NCBI RefSeq assembly: GCF_003026215.1
Contig: NZ_PYOC01000012.1
Location: forward strand, 1-64,000
Reading direction: 5' to 3'
From: Photobacterium indicum
Lineage (GTDB): Bacteria; Pseudomonadota; Gammaproteobacteria; Enterobacterales; Vibrionaceae
Length of the DNA: 64,000 nucleotides
This document shows positions 1 to 7,233 of this stretch, piece by piece. The notes under the pieces are model-generated. The model did not search any database and was not told the DNA's origin. It was given only the letters and a program-made list of their open reading frames with translations. The position numbers were made by a program, and so were the translations under genes. Within the stretch, counting starts at the first letter, position 1; every line of letters starts with the position of its first letter.

Positions 1-115
1 CTGGCGACCATAGCGCTGTGGCTCCACCTGATCCCATGCCGAACTCAGAAGTGAAACGCAGTTGCGCCGATGGTAGTGTGGGGTCTCCCCATGTGAGAGT
101 AGGGCATCGCCAGGC
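1..115 (+). rRNA. rrf: 5S ribosomal RNA, first copy (5' end at window edge)
   Basis: The sequence has the conserved 5S core (ccgaactcagaagtgaaacg, then ggtagtgtggggtctccccatg as two parts). Its terminal helix pairs ctggcga at the start with tcgccag at 107-113. A few 5' bases probably lie outside the window. It is the distal end of an rRNA operon whose 16S and 23S genes lie upstream. The following tRNA-Thr and second 5S give the same order as the distal end of E. coli rrnD. Confidence 0.95.
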
Positions 116-158
116 GCCCAATTTTAAAGTTCGTAAATACGGATTTTACCAATAATTT

Positions 159-234
159 GCTGGTATGGCTCAGTTGGTAGAGCGCACCCTTGGTAAGGGT
201 GAGGTCCCCAGTTCGAATCTGGGTACTAGCACCA
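159..234 (+). tRNA. thrV: tRNA-Thr (anticodon GGT)
   Basis: This is a 76-base cloverleaf with an encoded CCA end. The acceptor arm GCTGGTA pairs with TACTAGC, with one G-U pair. The anticodon loop TTGGTAA at 190-196 carries GGT at 192-194, which reads ACC/ACU threonine codons. The T-loop GTTCGAATC is canonical. It lies between two 5S genes, as thrV does between rrfD and rrfF in E. coli, and is probably processed from the rRNA precursor. Confidence 0.97.
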
Positions 235-241
235 TTATTTT

Positions 242-356
242 TTCAGCGACAATAGCACAATGGAACCACCTGATCCCATGCCGAACTCAGTAGTGAAACG
301 TTGTAGCGCCGATGGTAGTGTGGGGTCTCCCCATGTGAGAGTAGGTCATTGCTGAA
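242..356 (+). rRNA. rrf: 5S ribosomal RNA, second, diverged copy
   Basis: The 5S core is the same as in the first copy, but the terminal helix and helix II/III bases differ. The terminal helix is TTCAGCGA with TTGCTGAA. A second changed helix replaces the CTG/CAG pair of copy one with CAA/TTG. The changes are compensatory, so pairing is kept. The gene directly precedes the operon terminator. Confidence 0.93.
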
Positions 357-369
357 TACCTATTTAAGA

Positions 370-392
370 CCCAGCCTTTGGCTGGGTTTTTT
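370..392 (+). terminator. rRNA operon rho-independent terminator
   Basis: A perfect 7-bp stem CCCAGCC/GGCTGGG with a TTT loop is followed by six T. It lies 14 bases after the second 5S gene. Confidence 0.93.
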
Positions 393-661
393 CGTTTATA
401 AAACAATCTTATCAACCACAATTGTCTTTATTTACAATTGCCGAATATCTCTCCCTGTTATCCATAGATAATTTCACTTTTTGATGAAGCTCTTCTCTTA
501 ATTTATCTATAATGAGTTATTAGCGTAAAGCGGATAAACCTGCTGGTACGTATTCGTATATTAACTATAACTAGCGTTACTATTTCATCACGAACCGATG
601 CTCTTTATTTGATGGCAATAATTCGAATCAAATTTATTCACTAGTTTATGCACTCTGAGAC
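393..661. other. Intergenic region between rRNA operon and metA promoter
   Basis: This AT-rich stretch holds no coding frame with a believable ribosome binding site. The only structure seen is a small inverted repeat CAATTGT/ACAATTG at 419-425 and 434-440. No RNA gene was recognised. Confidence 0.5.
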
Positions 662-690
662 TTGCACCTTATCTTTATATTATATATCTT
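662..690 (+). promoter_or_regulatory. Candidate metA promoter
   Basis: TTGCAC (662-667) and TATCTT (685-690) are separated by 17 bases. The MetJ boxes begin 5 bases after the -10-like element, so a repressor bound there would cover the start of transcription. Assigned by inspection only. Confidence 0.4.
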
Positions 691-695
691 TAATT

Positions 696-719
696 AGATA
701 TCTAGACGTCTAAACATCT
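696..719 (+). promoter_or_regulatory. Three abutting MetJ boxes (methionine repressor operator)
   Basis: Three consecutive 8-bp units lie head to tail: AGATATCT, AGACGTCT and AAACATCT. The middle one equals the MetJ consensus and the outer two match it at 6 of 8 positions. MetJ with S-adenosylmethionine binds cooperatively to two or more adjacent boxes. The site is 21 bases upstream of the metA start, as expected for a methionine-biosynthesis gene. Confidence 0.88.
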
Positions 720-740
720 TAAAGGTAAGGAACAACCAAG

Positions 741-1685
741 ATGCCAATCAAAATTCCTGATCGTTTACCTGCTACAGATATTCTGCGTAGTGAAAATATT
801 TTTGTTATGTCAGAAGCACGTGCTGCGACGCAAGGGATTCGTCCATTAAAAGTACTATTGCTTAATTTGATGCCAAAAAAGATAGAAACTGAAACACAGT
901 TTTTACGTTTGTTATCTAATAGTCCGTTACAGGTTGATGTTGAGTTATTACGAATCGATAATCGTCCGACAAGAAATACTCCAACAGAGCATTTAGATAC
1001 ATTTTATCGTCAGTTTGAAATGGTGAAAGATCGTAATTTTGATGGTTTGATTGTGACTGGGGCACCCTTAGGGTTAGTTCAATTTGAGGATGTTCTTTAT
1101 TGGGAAGAAATTCAGATAATTATGAATTGGGCAAAAGAGCATGTGACATCGACAATGTTTGTATGCTGGGCTGCTCAAGCTGGTTTAAAGTTACTTTATG
1201 ATCTGCCAAAGAGAACAAGGAAAGAAAAAATATCTGGGGTATATGAGCATAAAATTCATGATCGCCACCACCCTGTTTTGCGTGGCTTTGATGATCTATT
1301 TAAGGCCCCTCACTCTCGCTATGCTGACTTTTCTCCTAGCTATCTTGCAGAACATACTGATTTAGATATTTTAGCTACCTCTGAAGTAGCTGGTGTTTAT
1401 TTAGCGTCGACAAAAGATAAGCGGAACGTATTTGTTACTGGTCATCCAGAGTATGAAGTTGATACTTTGCACCATGAATACATTCGTGACTGTGAGCAAG
1501 GTATAGAGCCTAATATGCCTGTGAATTATTACCCTGATGATAATGCGTGTAATACACCAGTAGCGAGTTGGCGTAGCCATGGACATTTGCTGTTTTCCAA
1601 TTGGTTAAATTATTGTGTTTATCAACAAACGCCTTATGATCTTGATGACTTCTCAGAAGCCAATTTCACTAAAGATGATGAATGA
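741..1685 (+). CDS. metA: Homoserine O-succinyltransferase MetA
   Basis: MetA acylates homoserine with succinyl-CoA, the first committed step of methionine synthesis in the cytoplasm. The 314-residue protein aligns end to end with E. coli MetA (309 residues). It begins [11 protein letters not shown] and contains [16 protein letters not shown]. The acyl-accepting cysteine is in [10 protein letters not shown] (about residue 142), and the HPEYE motif (H and E of the catalytic set) is near residue 236. Start ATG 741 follows TAAGGAAC. Three MetJ boxes upstream indicate repression by methionine/SAM. It is monocistronic and convergent with the next gene. Confidence 0.97.
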   Translation: MPIKIPDRLPATDILRSENIFVMSEARAATQGIRPLKVLLLNLMPKKIETETQFLRLLSNSPLQVDVELLRIDNRPTRNTPTEHLDTFYRQFEMVKDRNFDGLIVTGAPLGLVQFEDVLYWEEIQIIMNWAKEHVTSTMFVCWAAQAGLKLLYDLPKRTRKEKISGVYEHKIHDRHHPVLRGFDDLFKAPHSRYADFSPSYLAEHTDLDILATSEVAGVYLASTKDKRNVFVTGHPEYEVDTLHHEYIRDCEQGIEPNMPVNYYPDDNACNTPVASWRSHGHLLFSNWLNYCVYQQTPYDLDDFSEANFTKDDE

Positions 1686-1730
1686 ATATTATTAGGTAAT
1701 ACGTAACTAATGTATTTTGCTTTTTGGGGC

Positions 1731-2597
1731 TTATTCTTTGTTGTTTTGCACTATGAAGTGTTGGCTTAATAAGTTTGAAAGCATGTCTTTATATTGTTGA
1801 TTTATGCTACTTCCAAATAGGTTAGCGAGCTCCTCTCCTGTTGGAGAGAGTCGATAGTATGTGAATGTAATCCCTTTTCTGATTGGCTGTAGGCTGTAAT
1901 CATTATTCTTATAGCCAAAAGGCAGGTCGATATGTTTGGCTATTTCTCCTGACTCTAGTTCGGTTTTCAACAGTAAGCTTAGATCGATTAAAATCAGTAA
2001 ATTTGAATATGATAATTGATAAGCACCATATTGAATTTTATGACTTTTTACTTGTTTGAATAAAGATAGCTTTCCTTTCTGCTCTTTTATGCCTGTTAAA
2101 ATTTTCTGGCTTTTATCATTGCCAAAGTAACACGTTAATGAGGTTGCTTGCTGGAAGATCTGAGCCTCACGCTGTGTCATGTTTTGTAAGGTCGTGAGTG
2201 ATTTTAAAGAGACTGAGCCAGGAAATAATATTTCATGTTTTAGTATCTTCCCCCACAATATCTGCATTGATGGACTGTGAATTTTTTTTGCCATCGAAAA
2301 GAACCGAGCTAACCAGTCTGGATCGGGATCTCCTGCAGTTTCATCCCTACATGCCTCATAGGTAACCTTAATAACTCTTTCAAGGTTTCGTTGCTCATTT
2401 TTTTGTTCGAGTAAAATTCTGTTAGAGGTTCGCTGCTGAATATCATGTTCTGTTTGTTTTATTTGGGCACTTATTGCATGTTTTTGTGCGATTTCTTCTG
2501 CTTTATTTTGTGCACTTTTTAGTTGGTGTTTCTTTTCATTAACTATTGATGTCTTTGTTTCTAAAGTTATTAGTTCTGTTTGCTTTCCTGCTTTCAT
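1731..2597 (-). CDS. TIGR03899 / DUF2806-like protein of unknown function
   Basis: The 288-residue protein resembles the TIGR03899 family known mainly from Vibrio and Shewanella; no function is established. Residues about 15-75 are charged and probably coiled coil (repeated K, Q and E). The middle holds PDPDWLARFFSMAKKI and MQILWGKILKHEI, typical of DUF2806-like proteins. The C-terminal part looks globular. There is no signal peptide or membrane segment. It converges with metA and diverges from a tiny candidate gene at 2734. Assignment rests on motif memory only. Confidence 0.7.
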   Translation of the reverse strand: MKAGKQTELITLETKTSIVNEKKHQLKSAQNKAEEIAQKHAISAQIKQTEHDIQQRTSNRILLEQKNEQRNLERVIKVTYEACRDETAGDPDPDWLARFFSMAKKIHSPSMQILWGKILKHEILFPGSVSLKSLTTLQNMTQREAQIFQQATSLTCYFGNDKSQKILTGIKEQKGKLSLFKQVKSHKIQYGAYQLSYSNLLILIDLSLLLKTELESGEIAKHIDLPFGYKNNDYSLQPIRKGITFTYYRLSPTGEELANLFGSSINQQYKDMLSNLLSQHFIVQNNKE

Positions 2598-2733
2598 AGC
2601 TAATCCAATTCGAGTTTGCCCTGTATAGTTTTACCAGTTAATTGTGGCTTAGATCAAGATGCGTGATATCATTGTTAATTAATGGTTAAATTTGTTAACC
2701 TGGTTATGTTTAGGTACTTAGGGAGAGGAGATG

Positions 2734-2820
2734 ATGAATAAATTGACTAAACGGATGACTGATATTTTTCTCATACTTGGTTATGTCTCTATGTTGGCTT
2801 ACCTTGCTACGCACGTATGA
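2734..2820 (+). CDS. Candidate small membrane protein, 28 residues
   Basis: ATG at 2734 (another ATG at 2731) directly follows the purine-rich run GGGAGAGGAG, a strong ribosome binding site. The frame encodes MNKLTKRMTDIF then LILGYVSMLAYLATHV and a TGA stop: a short basic N-terminus and a hydrophobic C-terminal half able to span the membrane. The stop lies inside a perfect 12-bp inverted repeat (2798-2833). I know no homologue. The main alternative is chance coding in an untranslated leader. Confidence 0.4.
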   Translation: MNKLTKRMTDIFLILGYVSMLAYLATHV

Positions 2821-2833
2821 TTAGCAAGGTAAG
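2798..2833. repeat. Perfect 12-bp inverted repeat at the end of the small gene
   Basis: CTTACCTTGCTA (2798-2809) and TAGCAAGGTAAG (2822-2833) are separated by 12 bases that contain the stop codon of the small frame. There is no T-run on either side, so it is not a classical terminator. It also lies just beyond the end of the zinc operon on the other strand. Confidence 0.6.
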
Positions 2834-2857
2834 TAATAACTAGGTTAGAATGTGACA

Positions 2858-3343
2858 CTACATATCATCGTATTCTTCTAATGCAGTTCCTTCTAATAGG
2901 TAGCCGACCTCAGCCATATCATGGCTAATGTGTTGTGTTTTTAAGCGGCCTACGACATAGACAACATCCCATAATTGTTGAATCGGGGCACCTTTATCAA
3001 ACTTAACATAGATAATTTGGTTAGGCGGCGGCGGCGGTACATGTACACAAGCCCCGAAATAAGGAACAAGTAAAAATTCAGTTACAACCTTATCGTCTCC
3101 TTCTAAAGGTATAACAAAACCTGGTATTTTCACTTCACTACCGTTTAGTTCTTCTCTTACTGCGCCGATCATTGATTGTTTTACTGCCTCTCCATCATGA
3201 TTTAATAAAGGCATCATGTTTTTTTGATCTAGCAGCTTTCTCTCTTGTTGTGGTACAAGATCAATCCAATCTAATTTTAATACATCTTCGGCGTTACTTA
3301 GTGTTGGTAAACAGAAGACAATTGCGATGAGCCATCTTTTCAT
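2858..3343 (-). CDS. DUF3299 family exported protein, last gene of the zinc operon
   Basis: The 161-residue protein has an N-terminal signal peptide (MKRWLIAIVFCLPTLSNA, cleavage near 18/19) and is probably periplasmic. The family hallmark VPYFGACVHVPPPPPNQ lies near residues 92-108; its cysteine and histidine could bind metal. It starts 11 bases after the permease stop in the same transcript. Position suggests a helper role in the ZrgA-type zinc system. That is inference, and the biochemical role of DUF3299 is unknown to me. Confidence 0.85.
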   Translation of the reverse strand: MKRWLIAIVFCLPTLSNAEDVLKLDWIDLVPQQERKLLDQKNMMPLLNHDGEAVKQSMIGAVREELNGSEVKIPGFVIPLEGDDKVVTEFLLVPYFGACVHVPPPPPNQIIYVKFDKGAPIQQLWDVVYVVGRLKTQHISHDMAEVGYLLEGTALEEYDDM

Positions 3344-3354
3344 TTTTGAATCCT

Positions 3355-4614
3355 TTATATTTTGATCGTCATACCATCTGCTAATGAATGCTTATAAGCT
3401 CTTACCGCCGGAATAATTCCCACGATGATTCCGGCTGTTTGTACTAAGGCGAGTAAAGTTAGTTCGTAAGTACTCAATAATGTTACCTCAATAAAAAAGC
3501 CGAATTGCTGCTGTATTATCGGCTGAAGTGCAAACAACCCTACGTAAAGTAGTATTGTGCCAAGCACTATCCCCGCAGATGTTAAAACAGTAGCTTCACT
3601 TATTAATAGAAAGAATATATGGCTTGGGCGAGCTCCCATTGCTCTTAGAATAGCCATTTCGCGACGCCTTTCATTCAGGCTTGTCAGTAAGCTTGTTAGC
3701 ATACCAAGTAGCCCTGCAATGACTACAAACCCTGATACAACTAATAATGCTTGCTCTGCAATCGACATCATCCCCCATAGCTCATGTAGCGCTATACCAG
3801 GCATAATGGCACTGAGTGGTTCTTTTTTATAAGTATTAATGGATCTCTGTAAAGCAAAGGTCTGTATTTTAGAGTGTAATCCCAGCATGAAGGCGGTTAT
3901 TTGCTTAGGTTCGAATTGATACTCGGCAAGTTGTGCGGCATCGGGTGTTTGCCCAATTCTTGCCCCTGACTCCCAACCCACATGAATAGCTTCTATGGCT
4001 CCGAGAGAGATATGCACACTTCTATCTACTGGTGTGCCTGTTGGTTTTAATATTCCAACAACTTTGAAGGGTAAGTTATCGTGGCGATTAAATTTTTTGT
4101 CACTTATACCGTGGGCAATAACGATTTCATCATTGATCTTATAGTTTAATTTTTTGGCAACTTCAGCACCTACTACAGTTTCAAATAAGGTGTTAAATGG
4201 TCGTCCGTCACTAAAAGTTAGGTGCTGCTTTTGTCCATATTGATAGTGCTTGAAGTAACTATCATTGGTACCTATTACACGAAATCCGCGGTGAGAGTCT
4301 CCTAAAGATATAGGGATTGCCCATTTTATTGCTCGTTGATGACTTATTTCTTGATAGCTTTGCCAGTCTATATTATTGGTGGCATTGCCAATGCGAAAGA
4401 CTGAATAAAGTAGTAAGTTAACTTGTCCTGAGCGAGAGCCAACAATTAAATCAGTATTGGATATCGTATTGGCAAAGCTTGCTTTAGCTTGTGTTCTGAC
4501 TCTCTCGACACCTAGTAATAGAGTGACTGATATTGCAACGGTTAGTAACGTTAACAAGGCAGTGGTTCTTCTATTCACTAGACTTTGCCATGCTAATCTT
4601 AAAATAGCCTTCAT
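3355..4614 (-). CDS. ABC transporter permease (FtsX/MacB fold) of the zinc operon
   Basis: The 419-residue inner-membrane protein has an FtsX-like layout: one N-terminal membrane segment (about 17-37), a large periplasmic domain (about 45-270), then three membrane segments near the C-terminus (about 285-310, 330-360, 385-405). The sequence LTSLNERRREMAILRAMGA before the second-to-last helix is typical of the FtsX coupling region. Its ATG overlaps the ATPase stop by 4 bases (ATGA). Such permeases often power envelope processes rather than classic import. Zinc involvement is inferred from the Zur site and the ZrgA-like neighbour. Confidence 0.9.
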   Translation of the reverse strand: MKAILRLAWQSLVNRRTTALLTLLTVAISVTLLLGVERVRTQAKASFANTISNTDLIVGSRSGQVNLLLYSVFRIGNATNNIDWQSYQEISHQRAIKWAIPISLGDSHRGFRVIGTNDSYFKHYQYGQKQHLTFSDGRPFNTLFETVVGAEVAKKLNYKINDEIVIAHGISDKKFNRHDNLPFKVVGILKPTGTPVDRSVHISLGAIEAIHVGWESGARIGQTPDAAQLAEYQFEPKQITAFMLGLHSKIQTFALQRSINTYKKEPLSAIMPGIALHELWGMMSIAEQALLVVSGFVVIAGLLGMLTSLLTSLNERRREMAILRAMGARPSHIFFLLISEATVLTSAGIVLGTILLYVGLFALQPIIQQQFGFFIEVTLLSTYELTLLALVQTAGIIVGIIPAVRAYKHSLADGMTIKI

Positions 4615-5297
4615 TGAACACCTGCTTGATTAATATCGTTTAGAGCGATGCTACGACTAAAAAGAGGTTCTAGGGTGGTGTCATGGCTAACAAATAAGAG
4701 CGTTATACCTGCATCGTTACATTCATTCATAAGCAATTTAATAAAAGCTTCTCTATTATCATGATCTAATGCTGAAGTTGGTTCATCTGCGATGAGTAGC
4801 TCAGGTTTGCCAATTAAAGCCCTTGCTGCAGCAACCCGCTGTTGTTGGCCAATACTGAGCTCTGTTATAGGTCTATATAAGCAATCATCGGGTAAGTGAA
4901 GTTGCTGTAAAAGCCGTTTAGCTTCAGCTTCAAGATGACCTTGGATTTTTTGTTTTCTTTGATTCGAGAATCGACAAGGTAGCAAGACATTATCGATAAC
5001 TGACAGGTAAGGGAGCAGGTTGAACATTTGGAATATATATCCAATGTTATGTGCCCGAAATTTGTCGCGTTGCGTTGATTTCAATTTACTGAATGGTTGT
5101 CCTAATAAGTTCACATGGCCTGACGTCGGTTGGGTGATCCCTGCAAGTAAGCTTAGAAGGCTCGATTTACCGCTACCACTGGGGCCTTTTAAGAAGACCT
5201 TTTCACCTTTATTAATTTTTAAATTAGCGATGTTAAGTAAGTCAGTTTGTTGCTCTGGCCAGCGAAACGTCAATTTATTAAGTTCAATAATTACCAT
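4611..5297 (-). CDS. ABC transporter ATP-binding protein of the zinc operon
   Basis: This is a LolD/MacB-type ATPase of about 228 residues. It has Walker A GPSGSGKSS (about residue 35), the Q-loop in IFQMFNLLPYLSV, signature LSIGQQQRVAAARAL, Walker B LLIADEPTSALD and an H-loop (SHD). ATG 5297 is chosen because GGGAG at 5303-5307 is 5 bases upstream; ATG 5300 and TTG 5309 are alternatives. It pairs with the overlapping permease gene. A G10 tract and hairpin lie just upstream. Confidence 0.92.
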   Translation of the reverse strand: MVIIELNKLTFRWPEQQTDLLNIANLKINKGEKVFLKGPSGSGKSSLLSLLAGITQPTSGHVNLLGQPFSKLKSTQRDKFRAHNIGYIFQMFNLLPYLSVIDNVLLPCRFSNQRKQKIQGHLEAEAKRLLQQLHLPDDCLYRPITELSIGQQQRVAAARALIGKPELLIADEPTSALDHDNREAFIKLLMNECNDAGITLLFVSHDTTLEPLFSRSIALNDINQAGVQ

Positions 5298-5310
5298 CAT
5301 ATCTCCCAAG

Positions 5311-5340
5311 AATAGGGGGTATATTTCCCCCCCCCCTATT
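5311..5340 (-). repeat. Hairpin with a 10-base homopolymer between zrgA and the ATPase gene
   Basis: On the plus strand AATAGGGGG (5311-5319) pairs with CCCCCTATT (5332-5340). Ten consecutive C occupy 5327-5336, so the transcript carries G10. It ends just upstream of the ATPase ribosome binding site. Such tracts can slip in replication, and the hairpin may affect message stability or translation of the downstream gene. Confidence 0.65.
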
Positions 5341-5344
5341 ATGA

Positions 5345-6253
5345 CTAAAATTTTAAAGTAGCGTTATTTTCAGTTAATTGATTAGCTTGCTGACTTTTAT
5401 TTGTAATAGCTTGAACAAATATTTTTTCTGTCGATGGGAAGTGATTGAACCAGTACAGTTTTATTTCCTTTAATTGAGCGATGTTTTTACAGCTGAAACT
5501 GTACTGTGCTGTAAATTCACCATGCTTATTAGCATGATTGCTGTCGTGGTCATCATGATTGCTGTGGTCGTGGTCATCATGATTGCTGTGGTCGTGGTCG
5601 TCATGATTGTTGTGGTCGTGGTCGTCATGATTGTTGTGGTCGTGGTCATCATGATTGCTGTGGTGGTCGTGGTCGTCATGGCTGCTGTGGTCGTGGTCGT
5701 CATGGCTGCTGTGGTCGTGGTCGTCATGGCTGCTGTGGTCGTGGTCGTCATGGCTGCTGTGGTCGTGGTCGTCATGGCTGCTATGGTCGTGGTCGTCATG
5801 GCTGCTATGGTCGTGGTCGTCATGGCTGCTATGGTCGTGGTCGTCATGGCTGCTATGGTCGTGGTCGTCATGGCTGCTATGGTCGTGGTCGTCATGATTG
5901 CGATGATCATCCCCATTTTTTGAGAGCGACTGATTTACATAGCTATCCGTTAATTCGCAATTTGCATCTGAATTAATTTGAAAAAGAGACGTGGCCTTTT
6001 TCAGGGTTGATGTTGCCTGCTGCAATGCTTGAGTTTGCTCTTGGTTTTTTGGGGCATGTTCGAACCCGACAATGTCGGACCCGGGTGCCGTGATCTCTAG
6101 AAGAAGATCATTGCCATCTTGCGCAATATTGAGCTCTACAACACCATGGACATGAGCGTCGTGTTGACGAAAGCTATCATCAGCAAAAGCTACAGTTGAA
6201 ACTAAAGAACTAACGGCGATCGCAAGGGCTGAAATGTTTGATGGAAAAGTCAT
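5345..6253 (-). CDS. zrgA: ZrgA-type zinc-uptake periplasmic protein with His/Asp repeats (DUF2796)
   Basis: The 302-residue protein has a signal peptide (about residues 1-24, ending VAFA) and the DUF2796 start FRQHDAHVHGVVELNIAQDG. The body up to about residue 115 and the end from about 240 are family-like. Between them lie about 14 units of an eight-residue repeat HDDHDHSS, later HDDHDHNN and HDDHDHSN, which would bind many zinc ions in the periplasm. V. cholerae ZrgA belongs to a zinc-repressed uptake system. Zinc control here is supported by the Zur site at 6604-6632. Repeat number differs widely in such proteins. Confidence 0.88.
   Translation of the reverse strand: MTFPSNISALAIAVSSLVSTVAFADDSFRQHDAHVHGVVELNIAQDGNDLLLEITAPGSDIVGFEHAPKNQEQTQALQQATSTLKKATSLFQINSDANCELTDSYVNQSLSKNGDDHRNHDDHDHSSHDDHDHSSHDDHDHSSHDDHDHSSHDDHDHSSHDDHDHSSHDDHDHSSHDDHDHSSHDDHDHSSHDDHDHHSNHDDHDHNNHDDHDHNNHDDHDHSNHDDHDHSNHDDHDSNHANKHGEFTAQYSFSCKNIAQLKEIKLYWFNHFPSTEKIFVQAITNKSQQANQLTENNATLKF
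5540..5898 (-). repeat. 24-bp in-frame tandem repeat array inside zrgA
   Basis: The 24-base period is exact from 5677 to 5892: nine units begin at 5677, 5701, 5725 and so on to 5869. The first four carry gctgctgt and the last five gctgctat at the same place, so at least two expansion events are recorded. Five more diverged units (one of 27 bases) lie at 5540-5676. All lengths are multiples of three. The array also stays open in other frames, which creates spurious long frames on both strands. Confidence 0.93.
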
Positions 6254-6292
6254 TATGATTCCTAAGTTTAAAATTAAAGAGGTTATTTTTGA

Positions 6293-6583
6293 TTAGGAAT
6301 TCAGAGGTGGTGCTCTTGCCTGTTGAACTGTTGGCGTATAGAAGCCTTGCTGAGTAGGGGGGATAAATGGTGATATAGGAGGGGGATATCTCTCAATTAG
6401 AGCATCTGTTTCCGTCGGTGTCGCAATATGCGCGAGATGACAGATATTACAATCTTGAATTTGGTGTTCGGTGCCTAGTGCTTCTAATTTATGTAAAGCC
6501 GAAAGCGGCCCAATCACTGAGATTAGGACAATCAATACACTTATTGTTGTACGCAAAAAGTAAAGGTATCGACGTTTAATCAC
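6293..6583 (-). CDS. Small membrane-anchored CxxCH protein, first gene of the zinc operon
   Basis: The 96-residue protein starts at GTG 6583. It has a basic start (MIKRRYLYFLR), a hydrophobic segment (about residues 10-29) that is a signal anchor or signal peptide, then a His/Cys cluster HKLEALGTEHQIQDCNICHLAH (as two adjacent parts) and a proline-rich tail. DCNICH fits CxxCH, also seen as a metal-binding pair in small DUF2946/DUF2607-like proteins. Family assignment is uncertain. It lies directly behind the Zur palindrome and 39 bases before zrgA, so a periplasmic metal-binding role is plausible. Confidence 0.75.
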   Translation of the reverse strand: MIKRRYLYFLRTTISVLIVLISVIGPLSALHKLEALGTEHQIQDCNICHLAHIATPTETDALIERYPPPISPFIPPTQQGFYTPTVQQARAPPLNS

Positions 6584-6603
6584 GTATCAAATCGCCACGA
6601 ACA

Positions 6604-6632
6604 AAAGTAATGTAATAATATAACATTACTTT
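6604..6632 (-). promoter_or_regulatory. Zur box controlling the zinc-uptake operon
   Basis: The 29-bp palindrome has arms AAAGTAATGT (6604-6613) and ACATTACTTT (6623-6632) around AATAATATA. It matches the gammaproteobacterial Zur pattern of GTAATGT and ACATTAC half-sites. It lies 21 to 49 bases upstream of the GTG of the first operon gene, where Zn-bound Zur would block transcription. No other gene starts nearby, since the neighbouring ytfJ ends here. Confidence 0.92.
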
Positions 6633-6678
6633 CTTCACTGTTCATGGCTTTGTTAAATAAAAGTGGAGCTGTGGGCAA

Positions 6679-7233
6679 TTATATATTTTCTTTCACTAGT
6701 GTTATTGCTTGCTTCACTTCAGTTGATGTTAGTTTTCCTTCCTTAATAAACAAAACATTACCTTGTTTATCTAGCACTATAATTGCAGAACTTTCTTTCT
6801 GTAGATCCCAAGTGGACTGTACAGAACCTGAAGCATCTAGCACCATCGATGACCATGAAAAATCTCGCTTGCTGTCTTCAGCTGATGACTTTACAAATCC
6901 ACCAGTGCCCCACATAGAATCATCTTGGTTGATTATTGTGGTTGTTTGATAGTTTTCGTTAGGTAATTGAGCAACCTTTATTGCTTCAATAAATTCAGCG
7001 TTCATTTCTTTGGCTGCGCTGCGACCAGCTATTGCTTGAATCACACGTACCTTTCCGACTAGAGCTGAGTTATCCCATTCTTGATACGCGATGTTATCGT
7101 TGTTCAGTATAATTTCACCTTTGTCTGTTACTGAGACGCTAGGTGTTTTTTGCCCTAATTGAATGTTATGTGCGCTTACCATTCCAGGTAATAAGGCGGC
7201 AGCTAATAGCACAATCATTGGCTTCTTATTCAT
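6679..7233 (-). CDS. ytfJ: YtfJ family periplasmic protein
   Basis: The 184-residue protein has a signal peptide (about 1-21, LLPGMVSA) and the YtfJ pattern HNIQLGQKTPSVSVTDKGEI followed by a thioredoxin-like fold. There is no CxxC pair, so redox activity is unlikely. DDSMWGTGGFVKSSAEDSK is typical of the family. Function is not established. It is divergent from ytfK, as in E. coli. It ends 46 bases from the Zur box but is not placed to be driven by it. Confidence 0.88.
   Translation of the reverse strand: MNKKPMIVLLAAALLPGMVSAHNIQLGQKTPSVSVTDKGEIILNNDNIAYQEWDNSALVGKVRVIQAIAGRSAAKEMNAEFIEAIKVAQLPNENYQTTTIINQDDSMWGTGGFVKSSAEDSKRDFSWSSMVLDASGSVQSTWDLQKESSAIIVLDKQGNVLFIKEGKLTSTEVKQAITLVKENI

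Noticed and set aside
5540-5898. Possible CRISPR array because of regular spacing
   Set aside because: Units are directly abutting 24-mers with no unique spacers, in frame with a His-rich protein.
5474-5923. Long open frames of about 150 codons on both strands over the zrgA repeat, encoding runs of V/M or T/M
   Set aside because: They follow from the 24-bp repeat having no stops in several frames; the DUF2796 frame with signal peptide and Zur site explains the region.
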